Below, piece by piece: positions 1 to 8,323 of a stretch of 64,000 bases of DNA. The stretch is taken from assembly GCA_024282035.1 (NCBI GenBank), contig JAMWZR010000011.1, positions 1 through 64,000 of the forward strand, in the 5' to 3' direction. The notes under the pieces were generated by a model. That model saw nothing but the letters and a program-made list of their open reading frames with translations. It did not search any database and was not told where the DNA came from. The stretch's first letter is position 1. Each line of letters starts with the position of its first letter. This DNA is from Nitrosomonas sp. (GTDB lineage: Bacteria > Pseudomonadota > Gammaproteobacteria > Burkholderiales > Nitrosomonadaceae). The position numbers and the translations under genes are program-made.

Positions 1-194
1 CTCCATATCTCCAAGGATATTTGCTTGCCGATTGAAGATCGCTGCATTGCAGGGTATTGATCGTTAATTGACCAGAGTCTGTAGAGTGGTGCGGTTAACG
101 CTTCTTCCACAAATTCAGCACCTAATTCAAGAAGATTGTGATTTAACGCTAAACCTCGCATCAATGTACCATTTACGGCAAGCTCGATTTTCAT
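1..194 (-). CDS. AtzF/allophanate hydrolase C-terminal-like (gamma-glutamylcyclotransferase-fold) protein, partial
   Basis: The gene runs off the left edge, so only the first 64 residues are visible. They begin MKIELAVNGTLMRGLALN and continue with a TAPLYRLWSI segment and an AMQRSS segment. This matches the N-terminus of free-standing proteins related to the C-terminal domain of allophanate hydrolase, as I recall that family; the true substrate is unknown. The ATG at 194 is preceded on its own strand by AGGAAA, a good ribosome binding site. A tRNA lies upstream on the same strand. Confidence 0.6.
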   Translation of the reverse strand, partial: MKIELAVNGTLMRGLALNHNLLELGAEFVEEALTAPLYRLWSINDQYPAMQRSSIGKQISLEIW

Positions 195-230
195 GAAAAT
201 TTCCTACACGGTGACTACATGAATGTTGGA

Positions 231-270
231 AATAAAAAATCACTTACTCGATTAAGATGTAAGTGATTGA
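231..270 (-). terminator. Rho-independent terminator after tRNA-fMet
   Basis: On the minus strand a perfect 10-bp stem (AATCACTTAC with GTAAGTGATT) encloses a short loop and runs directly into a T-rich tail. It sits just past the 3' CCA end of the tRNA, so it most likely ends that transcript. Confidence 0.75.
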
Positions 271-276
271 TTTTAT

Positions 277-353
<77 letters not shown>

Positions 354-364
354 TCAGAGCGCGA

Positions 365-395
365 ATTATAGCACAAGGTAACCGGTTGCGGTCAA
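365..395 (-). promoter_or_regulatory. Sigma70-type promoter for tRNA-fMet
   Basis: On the minus strand a TTGACC box (390-395) and a perfect TATAAT box (365-370) lie upstream of the tRNA. The spacer is 19 bp, longer than ideal, but TGC directly before TATAAT makes an extended -10 that could compensate. The -10 box lies 11 bp before the mature tRNA. Confidence 0.6.
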
Positions 396-434
396 ACTAA
401 GTCTGGCTTAAGTGCAGGTTCTGCGGCGCGATTA

Positions 435-1319
435 CTAGCAGTGCAGCAGTTGATTGGCGAGCTTGCTTTGTTTATGTTGTTGCCAGGCAATCTCTTTTTT
501 GATGGCTGTATTGATCATTTGTAGTACGTCACTGACGTTAACTGGTGTGCTGTCGTTATCTTCGGTTGCCTTGATATGGCCAGTCAGAACAGCATTGGGA
601 AGTTTGCCACGCTGATAATAAGACCAGATTTCGGCTGCGTAATCACTTTGTGCCAATTCAGGTGCAAAGCGACTGAAATAGGCAGTCAAGTGATCCACAT
701 CGCGTTTGATCAGTGAGCGTGCGTGATGGTTGTCCGATGCATTCACTGCTTTGGGTAAGTCAATAATGACAGGTCCTTGGCTGTCGACCAGAACGTTATA
801 TTGCGACAGGTCGCCATGGACAACACCTGCACACAGCATTTTCACGATCTGCTTCATCAGTATCTTGTGATAATGTCGCGCCTGTTTGGGGGTAGGCATC
901 AGGTCACTCAGCCTAGGGGCGACCTGACCTTCAGAATTGGTGATCAATTCCATAAGTAACACACCGTCAAAAAAGTTGTGAAACTTGGGTACCCTGACAC
1001 CGGACCGCCCTAAGTGACACAGCATCTCGACTTCCTTGCAAGGCCAGACTTCCTGATCCAGGTGTGTGCGGTAAGCAGTATACTCTGCCTTTTCAATGAC
1101 GCGAAGGCGGCGGCTATTCTTGAATCGGCGCCCTCCAACAGGGGAGGTGCGATGGGATACGTGATGCTGGTTGCTTTCTCTGTAGACCTTCGCGCAGTGA
1201 AAATCATTGCCACTGCGCACCATATAGACCATGGCTTCCTTGCCACTCATGAGCTGACACACTACGCTGTCAATCAGTCCTTCATCAATCAGCGGCTCTA
1301 ATCGTTTCGGTATTTTCAT
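435..1319 (-). CDS. RIO-type serine/threonine protein kinase
   Basis: This 294-residue protein has the compact RIO kinase fold and would phosphorylate serine or threonine, or act as an ATPase, in the cytoplasm. Visible landmarks are a nucleotide-binding segment with SGKEAMVYMV near residue 25, a catalytic loop HGDLSQYNVLV near 168-178, and the metal-binding aspartate in the IDLPKAV motif shortly after. It resembles the single-domain RIO kinases of Pseudomonas (PA4780-like); its targets are unknown. No clear Shine-Dalgarno precedes the ATG at 1319, so the start is chosen on homology to the family N-terminus (KIPKRLEPLIDEGLID). Confidence 0.88.
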   Translation of the reverse strand: MKIPKRLEPLIDEGLIDSVVCQLMSGKEAMVYMVRSGNDFHCAKVYRESNQHHVSHRTSPVGGRRFKNSRRLRVIEKAEYTAYRTHLDQEVWPCKEVEMLCHLGRSGVRVPKFHNFFDGVLLMELITNSEGQVAPRLSDLMPTPKQARHYHKILMKQIVKMLCAGVVHGDLSQYNVLVDSQGPVIIDLPKAVNASDNHHARSLIKRDVDHLTAYFSRFAPELAQSDYAAEIWSYYQRGKLPNAVLTGHIKATEDNDSTPVNVSDVLQMINTAIKKEIAWQQHKQSKLANQLLHC

Positions 1320-1650
1320 TATTTGTCATGATAGTGTACTGTGTTCCGGAGCACACCATTCATCCTCCTTTCCTGTGATTGAACACGTTACTTACTCAAG
1401 ATCAATGAATCACTTCATTGGTTATTCATTTATCTTGTTGAGGAAATTGTAGGAATAAACTTCATACTTGGGAATGTGGCATATTGCCGCGCGACAAATT
1501 GTCACAGCTAAACTGAAAGTTTGATTGCCAGAGCCCATCAAACCCTGTGGTCTAGGTTGGTGCAGATTTATTGTTATACTGCAAATTCTGCTGGAGTCGA
1601 TTGGTCGTGGTAACGCGTGGTTATTGTTCACAAGATCGGAAGGAATAATT
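1320..1650. other. Intergenic region between RIO kinase and HD-GYP gene
   Basis: This 331-bp divergent intergenic region should carry promoters for both flanking genes. I found no convincing coding frame or RNA. A strong GGAAGGA ribosome binding site at 1638-1644 marks its right end and fixes the start of the next gene. Confidence 0.5.
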
Positions 1651-2799
1651 ATGTCGCAACAAAAAGATCTATTCTCACACCAGGATACCTTGGCCAATTT
1701 GCACGAGAATTTGCCACTGACGGAAAAACTGCGATTTTTGCATCAAGTGATCCGTGAGGATTTCCCATTTGTGGATCGGTTGGCGATCGCATTGTTTGAT
1801 GAAAAAACGGAAATGCTCAAAACCTATACTCATAGCACGGAAGGGAGTGATAATCCGGTGACTACCTATGAGGCAGCACTGAGTTCCGCACCTTCGCTTT
1901 ATGCCATTCTCGAGCATCGCCGTCCGCGCCTGGTGCAGAATCTCAGTCTTTTTGCGCAAGGACAGCACGAACATACCAAACGTATCGCTGCCAAAGGGTA
2001 CAAATCCAGCTATACCATGCCCCTGTACCAGAGTGGTACTTTCATCGGGTTTTTGTTTTTCAATTCATTTCAGGAACATCCTTTTGCAGTGACGGTGCTG
2101 CGTCAGCTGGATATCTACGGTCATTTGATCGCGTTGATGGTAATCAACGAACTAACCGCAATCCGGACGTTGCTGGCGGCTGTACGCGCCGCACGCAGCA
2201 TGACCCACTACCGAGACCTGGAAACCGGCTCACACATCGACCGCACAGCACATTATGCCCGCCTGATCGCACGGGAATTGTCGGCTAGCTACAACATTAC
2301 CGATGAGCAGATCGAGCATATTTTCTTGTTCTCACCGATGCACGATGTCGGCAAGATCGGTATTCCCGATAATATCCTGCGCAAACCCAGCAAGCTAGAT
2401 CCGGCTGAATTCGATGTCATGAAAACTCACCCGGAAAAAGGGCGGGAAATCATTGATTCCGTGCTAGAGGATTTCAGTCTGGGGACATTCGGTCATGCTA
2501 ATATCCTGCGCAATATCGCCGAATTCCACCATGAAGCCATTGATGGCAGTGGTTATCCCAAGGGGCTCAAGGGCGACGAAATCCCGATCGAGGCTCGCAT
2601 CAGCGCCGTGGCAGATGTGTTCGATGCCCTGACTTCGCGACGTGCATACAAGGCGCCATGGAGTAACGAGGAAGCATTCGGCATGCTGCGCTCGCTGGCT
2701 GATTCCAAGTTGGACCGAGACTGTGTCGAGGCACTGATCAATCACGCGGACAAGGTGGCAGAGATTCAGCAGCGCTTTCGCGACAATGAATTGATCTAG
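1651..2799 (+). CDS. GAF-like and HD-GYP domain phosphodiesterase
   Basis: The 382-residue protein probably hydrolyses the second messenger cyclic di-GMP. The N-terminal 150 residues look like a GAF-type sensor. The rest is an HD-GYP domain with HDVGKIGIPD (the HD metal ligands), later H..KG and HHE, the DGSGYP signature and the D..DALTSRRAYK end motif. The frame is open further upstream to 1525, but the ATG at 1651 is chosen because GGAAGGA lies seven bases before it. No membrane segments are seen, so it is cytoplasmic. What the GAF domain senses cannot be told. Confidence 0.9.
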   Translation: MSQQKDLFSHQDTLANLHENLPLTEKLRFLHQVIREDFPFVDRLAIALFDEKTEMLKTYTHSTEGSDNPVTTYEAALSSAPSLYAILEHRRPRLVQNLSLFAQGQHEHTKRIAAKGYKSSYTMPLYQSGTFIGFLFFNSFQEHPFAVTVLRQLDIYGHLIALMVINELTAIRTLLAAVRAARSMTHYRDLETGSHIDRTAHYARLIARELSASYNITDEQIEHIFLFSPMHDVGKIGIPDNILRKPSKLDPAEFDVMKTHPEKGREIIDSVLEDFSLGTFGHANILRNIAEFHHEAIDGSGYPKGLKGDEIPIEARISAVADVFDALTSRRAYKAPWSNEEAFGMLRSLADSKLDRDCVEALINHADKVAEIQQRFRDNELI

Positions 2800-2923
2800 G
2801 GAGGTTCTGGAAAAAGGCGATCGTATTCAGAAAATATGATATGGAATATGGATTGACCATCGCTGAACCGACCACCGTACCCAATTTTGCGCGCTGACCT
2901 ACCGCTGCGATCCAGTCTATGGA

Positions 2924-4159
2924 TCAATCGCGCTGAACCCAGCGTTGCACCACCAGGCTACCAATCAGATCACCTTCCACATTAACCATCGTACGGAAGG
3001 TATCGAGAATGCGGTCAATCGGTAACAGAATGGCGATGGCTTCGACTGGTAATCCAACCGACTGCAATACCATCACCATAGTGACCATGCCGGCACTGGG
3101 AATCCCCGGCGCACCGATGGCTGCCATCATCGCAGTAAAGAAGACGATGACCTGCTGTATCAGACTGAGCTCGACCCCAGCCAGATTGGCAATGAACAAC
3201 GCTGCAATGGCTTCGTACAGTGCGGTACCATCCATATTGACAGTAGCGCCGAGTGGAATGACAAATCCTGCAATATCGCGTTTGACATGCAAGTGCTGCT
3301 CGGCGCATCGCAGTGTTACCGGCAGTGTGGCTGCACTCGAACTGGTGGCAAAGGCCGTGATCAGAGCTTCTCGCGCACCACGCCAGAATGTGGCAGGTGT
3401 CATGCCGGTGGTAAGATAAAGTATCAATGGCAGCACAACGACACCATGCAGTAAGGTGACCCCCAGAACAATAGCCATAAAGCGGATCAGCGTGGACAGC
3501 AATCCAATATCCTGTGAAGCGACAAGTTGCAGCAACAAGGCCATGATACCCAAGGGAGCCAGATGCATGATCCAACCTACCAGCATCAGGATCAACTCCA
3601 AGAATTCCTGCATCAGCACGTGAATATTGCGATAGCGTTCTCCACCCGCCACCAGTGCGATGCCCAACAATAGGGCGAAAATGACTACGGCCAATACATT
3701 TCCTTGCGCCAGTGCAGCAAATGGATTCTGAAACAGGGAATGCAGGAAATGAGCGAAAAAATCCGTTACCGACATTTGCGTGACTTTGAACGCCTGCATG
3801 GCGTCCTGAAACATTGCAATTTCAAGTCCTGCACCGGGCTGCAGCAGATTGGCGGCAGTGAGCCCAAGGATGATGGCAATGGCCATGGTGGAGAAAAAAA
3901 AGATCAACGTTCGCTGCCAAACCTGATTCATCTGTTGATGCGAACGCAAGTTGGCAACACCCACGACGATCGATGTAAACACGAGCGGGATCAGAATCAT
4001 GCGCAGCAGATCGATAAACACTGTGGCTACCAGTTTGGCTGCGTACAACCCTTGTTGAGTGACGCTGGATTCGGCCCCCAGCTGCATGAAACCGGCGCCC
4101 GTTGCAATACCAAGAGCCGCACCCAGAAATATCTGGGTGTTCAATGAAATCCTGCTCAT
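2924..4159 (-). CDS. Dicarboxylate/amino acid:cation symporter (DAACS family)
   Basis: The 411-residue inner-membrane protein would import C4-dicarboxylates or acidic amino acids with Na+ or H+. Family hallmarks are the serine-rich hairpin loop TSSSAATLPVT, the NMDGTALYEAI segment and the C-terminal PIDRILDTFRTMVNVEGD motif that builds the substrate site. It lies 34 bp downstream of hemF on the same strand and may be co-transcribed. Substrate (glutamate or a dicarboxylate) cannot be settled by eye. Confidence 0.92.
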   Translation of the reverse strand: MSRISLNTQIFLGAALGIATGAGFMQLGAESSVTQQGLYAAKLVATVFIDLLRMILIPLVFTSIVVGVANLRSHQQMNQVWQRTLIFFFSTMAIAIILGLTAANLLQPGAGLEIAMFQDAMQAFKVTQMSVTDFFAHFLHSLFQNPFAALAQGNVLAVVIFALLLGIALVAGGERYRNIHVLMQEFLELILMLVGWIMHLAPLGIMALLLQLVASQDIGLLSTLIRFMAIVLGVTLLHGVVVLPLILYLTTGMTPATFWRGAREALITAFATSSSAATLPVTLRCAEQHLHVKRDIAGFVIPLGATVNMDGTALYEAIAALFIANLAGVELSLIQQVIVFFTAMMAAIGAPGIPSAGMVTMVMVLQSVGLPVEAIAILLPIDRILDTFRTMVNVEGDLIGSLVVQRWVQRD

Positions 4160-4193
4160 GGTTTCAGATGTGGAAAATGGTTCGACACACGAC

Positions 4194-5090
4194 TTATACC
4201 CAATCCTTGCCGATCAGAAAATCAGTATAGAGTTTTTCTTCAGCACTGCCGGCAGCTGGCTTCCAGTCGTAGCGCCATTTGACGATTGGAGGGAGTGACA
4301 TCAGGATCGATTCGGTGCGTCCTCCGGTTTGCAAGCCGAATAATGTTCCACGATCCCAGACCAGATTGAATTCGACATAGCGTCCGCGTCGGTAAGCCTG
4401 GAAATCGCGTTCTCGTTCGCCATAAGGTGTATCTTTGCGACGCTCCAGAATCGGGGAATAGGCAGTCAAAAAGTGTTTGCCGACATTTTGTGTCAGATTG
4501 AAACATTGCTCAAAATCGGGTTGATTCAGATCATCAAAAAAAACGCCGCCGATTCCTCGAGGTTCACGGCGGTGTTTCAGAAAGAAATAGTCATCACACC
4601 ATTTTTTCAGGCGAGGATAGCAATCATCGCCAAACGGACTGAGCGCATCCTTGCAGGTCTGGTGAAAATGAACGGCGTCTTCGGCATAGCCATAATAGGG
4701 CGTCAGATCCATACCGCCACCAAACCACCATACTGGCTCAGCACCTTCCTTGCGAGCCTCGAAGAAGCGCACGTTCATGTGCACGGTTGGAGCGTAGGGA
4801 TTGCGGGGATGCAGCACCAATGATACTCCCATGGCTTCGAACGAGCGGCCAGCGAGTTCCGGACGAGCGGCTGTGGCGGATGCCGGCAGGCCGGGACCGA
4901 AGACATGAGAAAAATTAACGCCGCCGCGTTCAAGCACATTACCTTCTTCAATGACACTGCTCATTCCGCCGCCGCCCTCCGGCCGATCCCATTGATCTCG
5001 TTTGAAAGCTTTACCATCGATCTGTTCCAGACCGCGGACAATGCTATTTTGCAAGTCGAGAAGAAACTCTTTGACTCGTGGTGTGTTCAT
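4194..5090 (-). CDS. hemF: Oxygen-dependent coproporphyrinogen III oxidase
   Basis: HemF converts coproporphyrinogen III to protoporphyrinogen IX with O2 in heme synthesis. The 298-residue length is standard. Signature stretches are seen in order: [45 protein letters not shown] and the C-terminal [19 protein letters not shown] with [13 protein letters not shown]. An aerobic enzyme fits an organism with a large demand for c-type and b-type hemes. The ATG at 5090 gives the usual family N-terminus. Confidence 0.97.
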   Translation of the reverse strand: MNTPRVKEFLLDLQNSIVRGLEQIDGKAFKRDQWDRPEGGGGMSSVIEEGNVLERGGVNFSHVFGPGLPASATAARPELAGRSFEAMGVSLVLHPRNPYAPTVHMNVRFFEARKEGAEPVWWFGGGMDLTPYYGYAEDAVHFHQTCKDALSPFGDDCYPRLKKWCDDYFFLKHRREPRGIGGVFFDDLNQPDFEQCFNLTQNVGKHFLTAYSPILERRKDTPYGERERDFQAYRRGRYVEFNLVWDRGTLFGLQTGGRTESILMSLPPIVKWRYDWKPAAGSAEEKLYTDFLIGKDWV

Positions 5091-5412
5091 GCAGGCCCCC
5101 GATTTCTAATATGATTATTGAATAAATTTAGTGAATGGCATTACGGACAAACATGTCATGCTGGCAGTATCCGATGATTGCAGGTTTTTTCCGCTACGAT
5201 GACACAATCAATTAAACGCATTTTACCTGCTGATATAGCATGAAGAAAGGATTTCAATGTTGACGTGGCTCAACGGGGATGGTCACAGCAAAGTTCGCGG
5301 ATGTGGATCTGGGTAGAAAGCAGACAATCAGTGTAACTTCGTCGAGAGCGATTCAAAAAAACCCGAAGTACGTATGGTAGACTTTCGTCATTCATTACAA
5401 GAGAAGGTTAGA
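5091..5412. other. hemF-aroC divergent intergenic region
   Basis: The 322-bp region between divergent hemF and aroC has no believable ORF. Just upstream of aroC there is a TAGACT hexamer near 5386 that could be a -10 box, but no matching -35 box is clear. The aroC ribosome binding site GAGAAGG sits at 5401-5407. Confidence 0.4.
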
Positions 5413-6588
5413 ATGTCAGGCAATAACATTGGCAAGCTTTTCAGTGTCACCTCGTTTGGTGAATCCCATGGTCCGGCGATTGGCTGTGTTATCGATGGGT
5501 GTCCACCGGGTTTGCAAATCACGACCGAGGAAATTCAACAGGAGCTGGACCGGCGTAAACCGGGTACGTCGCGGCACGTGACGCAACGACGTGAATCCGA
5601 TACCGTTGAAATTCTTTCTGGCATTTTTGAAGGCCAGACTACGGGAACACCCATTGCGTTGTTGATTCGCAATGAAGATCAGCGTAGCAAGGATTACAGC
5701 AAAATCATGGAAGTGTTTCGCCCCGGGCATGCAGATTATGCCTACTGGCAAAAATATGGCATCCGCGATTATCGTGGTGGCGGTCGTTCTTCTGCAAGGG
5801 AGACAGCAGTCCGGGTGGCGGCGGGAGCCATAGCAAAAAAATGGTTGAAGGAGAAATTCGGGATTGTCATTCGTGGCTTCATGTCGCAACTCGGTCCATT
5901 ATCCATTCCATTCAGACGTTGGGAAGATGTCGATCAAAATCCATTTTTTGCTGCAGACAACAGTTACACGGAACAACTGGAGAGATTCATGGACCAGTTG
6001 CGTAAATCGGGTGATTCGGTTGGCGCCAAGATCAGTGCGATGGCTCGGGGTGTACCGGTGGGCTGGGGTGAACCGGTTTATGATCGGCTGGATGCTGAAA
6101 TTGCGTATGCCATGATGAGTATCAATGCCGTCAAAGGTGTAGAAATCGGAGCTGGTTTTGCCAGCGTGGCGCAAAAAGGCACGGAGCATTCCGATGAAAT
6201 GACGCCGGAAGGTTTTCTGAGTAATAATGCCGGTGGGATTCTCGGTGGCATTTCCACTGGTCAGGATATCACTGTCAATGTGGCGATCAAACCGACTTCC
6301 AGCATTCGTCTCGGACGTCAAACGATTGACAAACAAGGAAATCCAGCCATTGTTGAAACTCATGGCAGGCACGATCCCTGTGTTGGCATTCGTGCCACAC
6401 CTATCGTGGAAGCGATGCTGGCTCTGGTTCTGATGGATCACGCTTTACGTCATCGAGCACAGAATGCCGATGTCAACTGTTTAACGCCCAGAATCCCGGC
6501 TCGGGCTCACACTTTGGCGACGGCTGCCGAATCTGAACGATCACGCATTCCCAAACAGGAAAATCCTGAACCAAAGGAAGACATTTAG
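5413..6588 (+). CDS. aroC: Chorismate synthase
   Basis: AroC makes chorismate from EPSP, the last step of the shikimate pathway, using reduced FMN. Signatures present are [18 protein letters not shown] near the N-terminus, the [11 protein letters not shown] segment and [16 protein letters not shown] near the C-terminus. Although the frame is open from 5374, the ATG at 5413 is preferred for its GAGAAGG site and the family start [10 protein letters not shown]. At 391 residues it is somewhat longer than the usual 360-370 because of a charged C-terminal tail. Confidence 0.97.
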   Translation: MSGNNIGKLFSVTSFGESHGPAIGCVIDGCPPGLQITTEEIQQELDRRKPGTSRHVTQRRESDTVEILSGIFEGQTTGTPIALLIRNEDQRSKDYSKIMEVFRPGHADYAYWQKYGIRDYRGGGRSSARETAVRVAAGAIAKKWLKEKFGIVIRGFMSQLGPLSIPFRRWEDVDQNPFFAADNSYTEQLERFMDQLRKSGDSVGAKISAMARGVPVGWGEPVYDRLDAEIAYAMMSINAVKGVEIGAGFASVAQKGTEHSDEMTPEGFLSNNAGGILGGISTGQDITVNVAIKPTSSIRLGRQTIDKQGNPAIVETHGRHDPCVGIRATPIVEAMLALVLMDHALRHRAQNADVNCLTPRIPARAHTLATAAESERSRIPKQENPEPKEDI

Positions 6589-6771
6589 TCATTTCAGTGC
6601 CTATAAAAGACAGTTTCGTCTTGACAAGATGAATCAAATACACGATCATCGCCGCTCTTCAAAAGAGATTGTGATGATTGGCAAAGCAGTCACCGGTTTG
6701 AACGATTACAATTTCAATGGCATGAAAGTGATTTTGTGTTGAAAGTTCGAACCCTGCAATTACCTTAGTCT

Positions 6772-6779
6772 GGTATAAT
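6772..6779 (+). promoter_or_regulatory. Extended -10 box before tRNA-Arg
   Basis: A perfect TATAAT (6774-6779) preceded by TGG forms an extended -10 element about 45 bp before the tRNA-Arg. No good -35 hexamer is found at the usual distance, so the strength rests on the extended -10. Confidence 0.5.
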
Positions 6780-6823
6780 CTCACGGCTTTTGGATAAGGT
6801 GTAAGTAACTAAATTGCACTAAG

Positions 6824-6900
6824 GCGCCCGTAGCTCAGTTGGATAGAGTACTTGGCTACGAACCAAGGGGTCGTGGGTTCGAATCCTGCCGGGCGCGCCA
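6824..6900 (+). tRNA. tRNA-Arg (ACG)
   Basis: The 77-nt gene has the acceptor pair GCGCCCG with CGGGCGC, discriminator G, an encoded CCA, D-arm AGCTCAGTTGGATAGAGT and the anticodon ACG in the loop CTACGAA. The ACG anticodon is normally edited to ICG to read CGT, CGC and CGA codons. Confidence 0.97.
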
Positions 6901-6927
6901 ATTTACTTAACAATCTAATTACAAACT

Positions 6928-6947
6928 GACGGGATCATCCGTTTTTT
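6928..6947 (+). terminator. Short terminator-like hairpin after tRNA-Arg
   Basis: A short stem (ACGG with CCGT) is followed directly by six T residues, between tRNA-Arg and tRNA-Phe. The stem is weak, so read-through into tRNA-Phe is plausible. Confidence 0.4.
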
Positions 6948-6966
6948 GTCTAACAATTTCTCAAAT

Positions 6967-7042
<76 letters not shown>

Positions 7043-7167
7043 TTAAAATAAAGACTTATAGCAAAAAAATAACAAAAAGATTCAGAGTAATATCGGGGTA
7101 ACTTTCCAACTCCGACCTTTTTTGACTCAACAAAACCATTCAAGTCACTGATATAAAATTAAATATT

Positions 7168-7187
7168 CTTGCCTATTTTGTGGCAAG
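7168..7187 (-). terminator. Inverted repeat at the end of the small-ORF island
   Basis: CTTGCC and GGCAAG form a stem around an 8-base loop. On the minus strand it is followed by an AT-rich run rich in T, so it may weakly terminate a transcript of the small minus-strand ORFs upstream. Confidence 0.35.
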
Positions 7188-7216
7188 GAATAATGTTTCG
7201 TTTTGTTCGTCTCATA

Positions 7217-7276
7217 TTATTTATTTGATTTTGGTGGTTCAGGTAGTCCCTCCATGCTTTGCGGGGAGTGGCTCAT
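7217..7276 (-). CDS. Possible 19-residue peptide, last ORF of small-ORF island
   Basis: A 19-codon frame (MSHSPQSMEGLPEPPKSNK) begins six bases after the stop of the preceding small ORF on the same strand. No strong ribosome binding site is visible. It is listed because of its tight spacing to the other small ORFs; I do not recognise it, and it may be non-coding. Confidence 0.25.
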   Translation of the reverse strand: MSHSPQSMEGLPEPPKSNK

Positions 7277-7282
7277 ATCAAA

Positions 7283-7435
7283 TTATTTCATCAAATCCTT
7301 GATTAATTGTTTTATTACTAATACGGTCATACCGACCGAGAAAACGCCAAGTATCAATGCCAATAAAGCCTTTGTCACTACTAGAAAGGTGCAAAAACTG
7401 AGAAACAGCTCACACGGCCATTCGAAAAAGCTCAT
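7283..7435 (-). CDS. Possible 50-residue single-pass membrane protein
   Basis: This 50-codon frame starts MSFFEWPCELFLSF and carries one long hydrophobic stretch (about residues 10-40) ending in a lysine-rich tail KQLIKDLMK, so an inner-membrane peptide is likely. Its ATG overlaps the TGA of the upstream ORF as ATGA, a sign of translational coupling, and AAGGA lies a few bases before it. No known family is recognised. Confidence 0.45.
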   Translation of the reverse strand: MSFFEWPCELFLSFCTFLVVTKALLALILGVFSVGMTVLVIKQLIKDLMK

Positions 7436-7530
7436 TCCATTCTGTCCTTCAGATTATTGTATGATTCCGTCATCTCCGATAATTCTTCGTCCTTTTCCAA
7501 AAACTTATGCGTCACGCATTGTTGTGTCAT
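7432..7530 (-). CDS. Possible 32-residue acidic peptide with strong ribosome binding site
   Basis: The frame reads MTQQCVTHKFLEKDEELSEM followed by twelve more residues, and is charged and probably helical. A near-perfect Shine-Dalgarno AGGAGGAG lies just before the ATG at 7530, the best in this stretch. It overlaps the following membrane ORF by four bases. The family is not recognised. The strong translation signal argues for a real gene despite its size. Confidence 0.45.
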   Translation of the reverse strand: MTQQCVTHKFLEKDEELSEMTESYNNLKDRME

Positions 7531-7555
7531 TTCTCCTCCTAAGGCTATTTATTTT

Positions 7556-7753
7556 TTATTCCTTACTCGTACAAAATTCAGGAAAGCCTTTCATCATTTC
7601 GAGTATCACTCGAACTTCATTGGTTGATAGACTGAGACCATCTGCATCCATGTAAAATTCTACTTCACGATCAAAATCATATCTGGTGTAGCCTATTATT
7701 TATTTCTCTCCGCAGATTGTATCGTTGTTGCTTGCTACAACGATGCGTTTCAT
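7556..7753 (-). pseudogene. Small ORF interrupted by an in-frame TAA
   Basis: From ATG 7753 the frame reads MKRIVVASNNDTICGEK, meets TAA at 7700-7702, then stays open in the same frame through YTRYDFDREVEFYMDADGLS to a stop at 7556. The downstream half looks like protein sequence and could also start at an internal ATG (7651, 31 residues). It may be a decayed gene of 66 codons, or two separate peptides. No family is recognised. Confidence 0.35.
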
Positions 7754-7809
7754 TCTTCGTATACCAATACGATAGTCAGGTGTTGCGCACAATGTTTGCA
7801 TTTAATTTT

Positions 7810-8019
7810 TTAAGCGGATAGCTGCAACCTAGTTATTGTTTCAATGTGCCTTAATTCAAAAGATACGGCCTCATTGAGAAGTTCCGAGGATTTTAACCGT
7901 TTGCCCAGCATGATAATGAGGGAAAGTACTAGAAACGTACCAATCAGTTTGATAATAAACATTTTTATGTCTTTTTTCATTTTGAATTCCAGTAAAAAAT
8001 CGTTCAAGCGATACTTCAT
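7810..8019 (-). CDS. Possible small membrane protein at head of small-ORF island
   Basis: The 69-residue frame has one hydrophobic helix (FIIKLIGTFLVLSLIIML) followed by an amphipathic, charged tail KRLKSSELLNEAV. ATG codons at 8019, 7980 and 7962 are possible starts; none has a strong ribosome binding site. It is the first of five compact minus-strand frames between lpdA and tRNA-Phe. The 304 bp upstream (8020-8323) shows no gene and would hold its promoter and that of lpdA. Confidence 0.4.
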   Translation of the reverse strand: MKYRLNDFLLEFKMKKDIKMFIIKLIGTFLVLSLIIMLGKRLKSSELLNEAVSFELRHIETITRLQLSA

Positions 8020-8323
8020 CGCAAAATTACCAGATAATTAAGTGGTTTTATGATGGCATACTGAAATCATTTGCGAAATAGCTTCGAAAGTTAGCTGGCA
8101 TTCTCTGATCATTTTTATCGCTGCTAGTATGGCTCTGTGTGAATTGGATGTTGAATTCCCGGGTCAATCAACAACAAGCCTGCCTGAAATATCGGAATGT
8201 ATGGCATCCCGGTATCAATCATTGTTATCATCCAGTTCTTGATACGATGCAGGTAGCTCTTGCATGCGATCAAATGATCATTTTCTTTTTTTCAGTGATT
8301 TTTATCAAAAGGTTGGTTTGATT

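Noticed and set aside
1525..1650. N-terminal extension of the HD-GYP protein
   Set aside because: The extension has no domain character, and an ideal ribosome site sits before ATG 1651.
7203..7655. 150-codon plus-strand ORF in the small-ORF island
   Set aside because: Its composition is not protein-like, it has no ribosome site, and it is antisense to a tight series of minus-strand frames with better signals.
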